Origin: JBMNOU01 sp050943215
GTDB lineage: Bacteria; Bacillota; Clostridia; Christensenellales; SZUA-584
NCBI GenBank assembly: GCA_050943215.1
Contig: JBMNOU010000088.1
Location: 1 to 6,393, forward strand
Length of the DNA stretch: 6,393 nucleotides
Direction of reading: 5' to 3'
A program made the translations under genes and the position numbers. Position 1 is the stretch's first letter. Every line of letters starts with the position of its first letter. Positions 6,345-6,393 of the stretch are shown piece after piece. The notes below the pieces were generated by a model, which searched no databases, was not told where the DNA came from, and saw only the letters and a program-made list of their open reading frames with translations.

Positions 6345-6393
6345 GTTTTAACTATTATAAAAAATAGGTCTCGTTTTGCCGGGTACTCCTGTA

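Noticed and set aside
6351..6366. TTATAAT on the - strand (6354-6360) as -35 for the CATACA at 6339-6344
   Set aside because: The -35 match is perfect but the spacing is only about 9-10 bases, too short for sigma-E. The 14-base arrangement using the next CATACA fits better.
6304..6393. Possible tail of another gene on the - strand at the right edge
   Set aside because: A frame is open from the edge for about 30 codons, but it would run through the spoIIID promoter and resembles nothing I recognise. The other two - strand frames stop within about 50 bases of the edge, and too little is visible to call a gene or terminator.

Overview
The window looks like a chromosomal piece from an anaerobic, endospore-forming Clostridia-type Firmicute of moderate GC content. 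The basis is a clear SpoIIID sporulation regulator, an oxygen-sensitive-type CoA-enzyme activase of the kind found mainly in strict anaerobes, purine-rich Shine-Dalgarno sequences, and A/T-rich intergenic stretches with consensus-like promoters. I cannot name the genus.

Layout. (1) Positions 2-2872, + strand: the C-terminal 956 codons of a very large 2-hydroxyacyl-CoA dehydratase activase-like protein (tail of a BcrAD/BadFG ATPase domain, a Cys cluster, a DUF2229 region and an HgdB-like C-terminal part). It is cut off by the left edge. (2) 2896-2930: a hairpin with A- and T-runs on both sides, a shared bidirectional terminator between convergent genes. (3) 2939-3928, - strand: an extended-SDR NAD(P)-dependent epimerase/dehydratase/reductase standing alone. 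(4) 3929-4093: intergenic, with a possible -10 for the SDR gene and an inverted repeat just after the upstream operon. (5) 4094-5882, - strand: three consecutive genes for four-helix membrane proteins with the same topology (112, 206 and 266 aa in transcription order). They probably form one operon, with a 4-base ATGA overlap between the last two. (6) 5883-6037: intergenic, with a near-consensus sigma-A-type promoter and a dyad symmetry across its -10 box. (7) 6038-6286, - strand: spoIIID, preceded by a good match to a mother-cell sigma-E promoter. (8) 6345-6393: nothing assignable.

How they work together. The strongest functional statement is that spoIIID has its own sigma-E-like promoter and sits directly upstream of an operon of three related membrane proteins that has its own housekeeping-type promoter. 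The membrane proteins resemble the DUF4064 type (one N-terminal helix, an outside loop, then three helices) and probably arose by tandem duplication. Whether they take part in sporulation is open. The activase and SDR genes have no visible functional link to the rest. I saw no phage, transposon, CRISPR, tRNA or rRNA, and nothing I would call a convincing new system. The membrane-protein cassette beside spoIIID is the least explained part.
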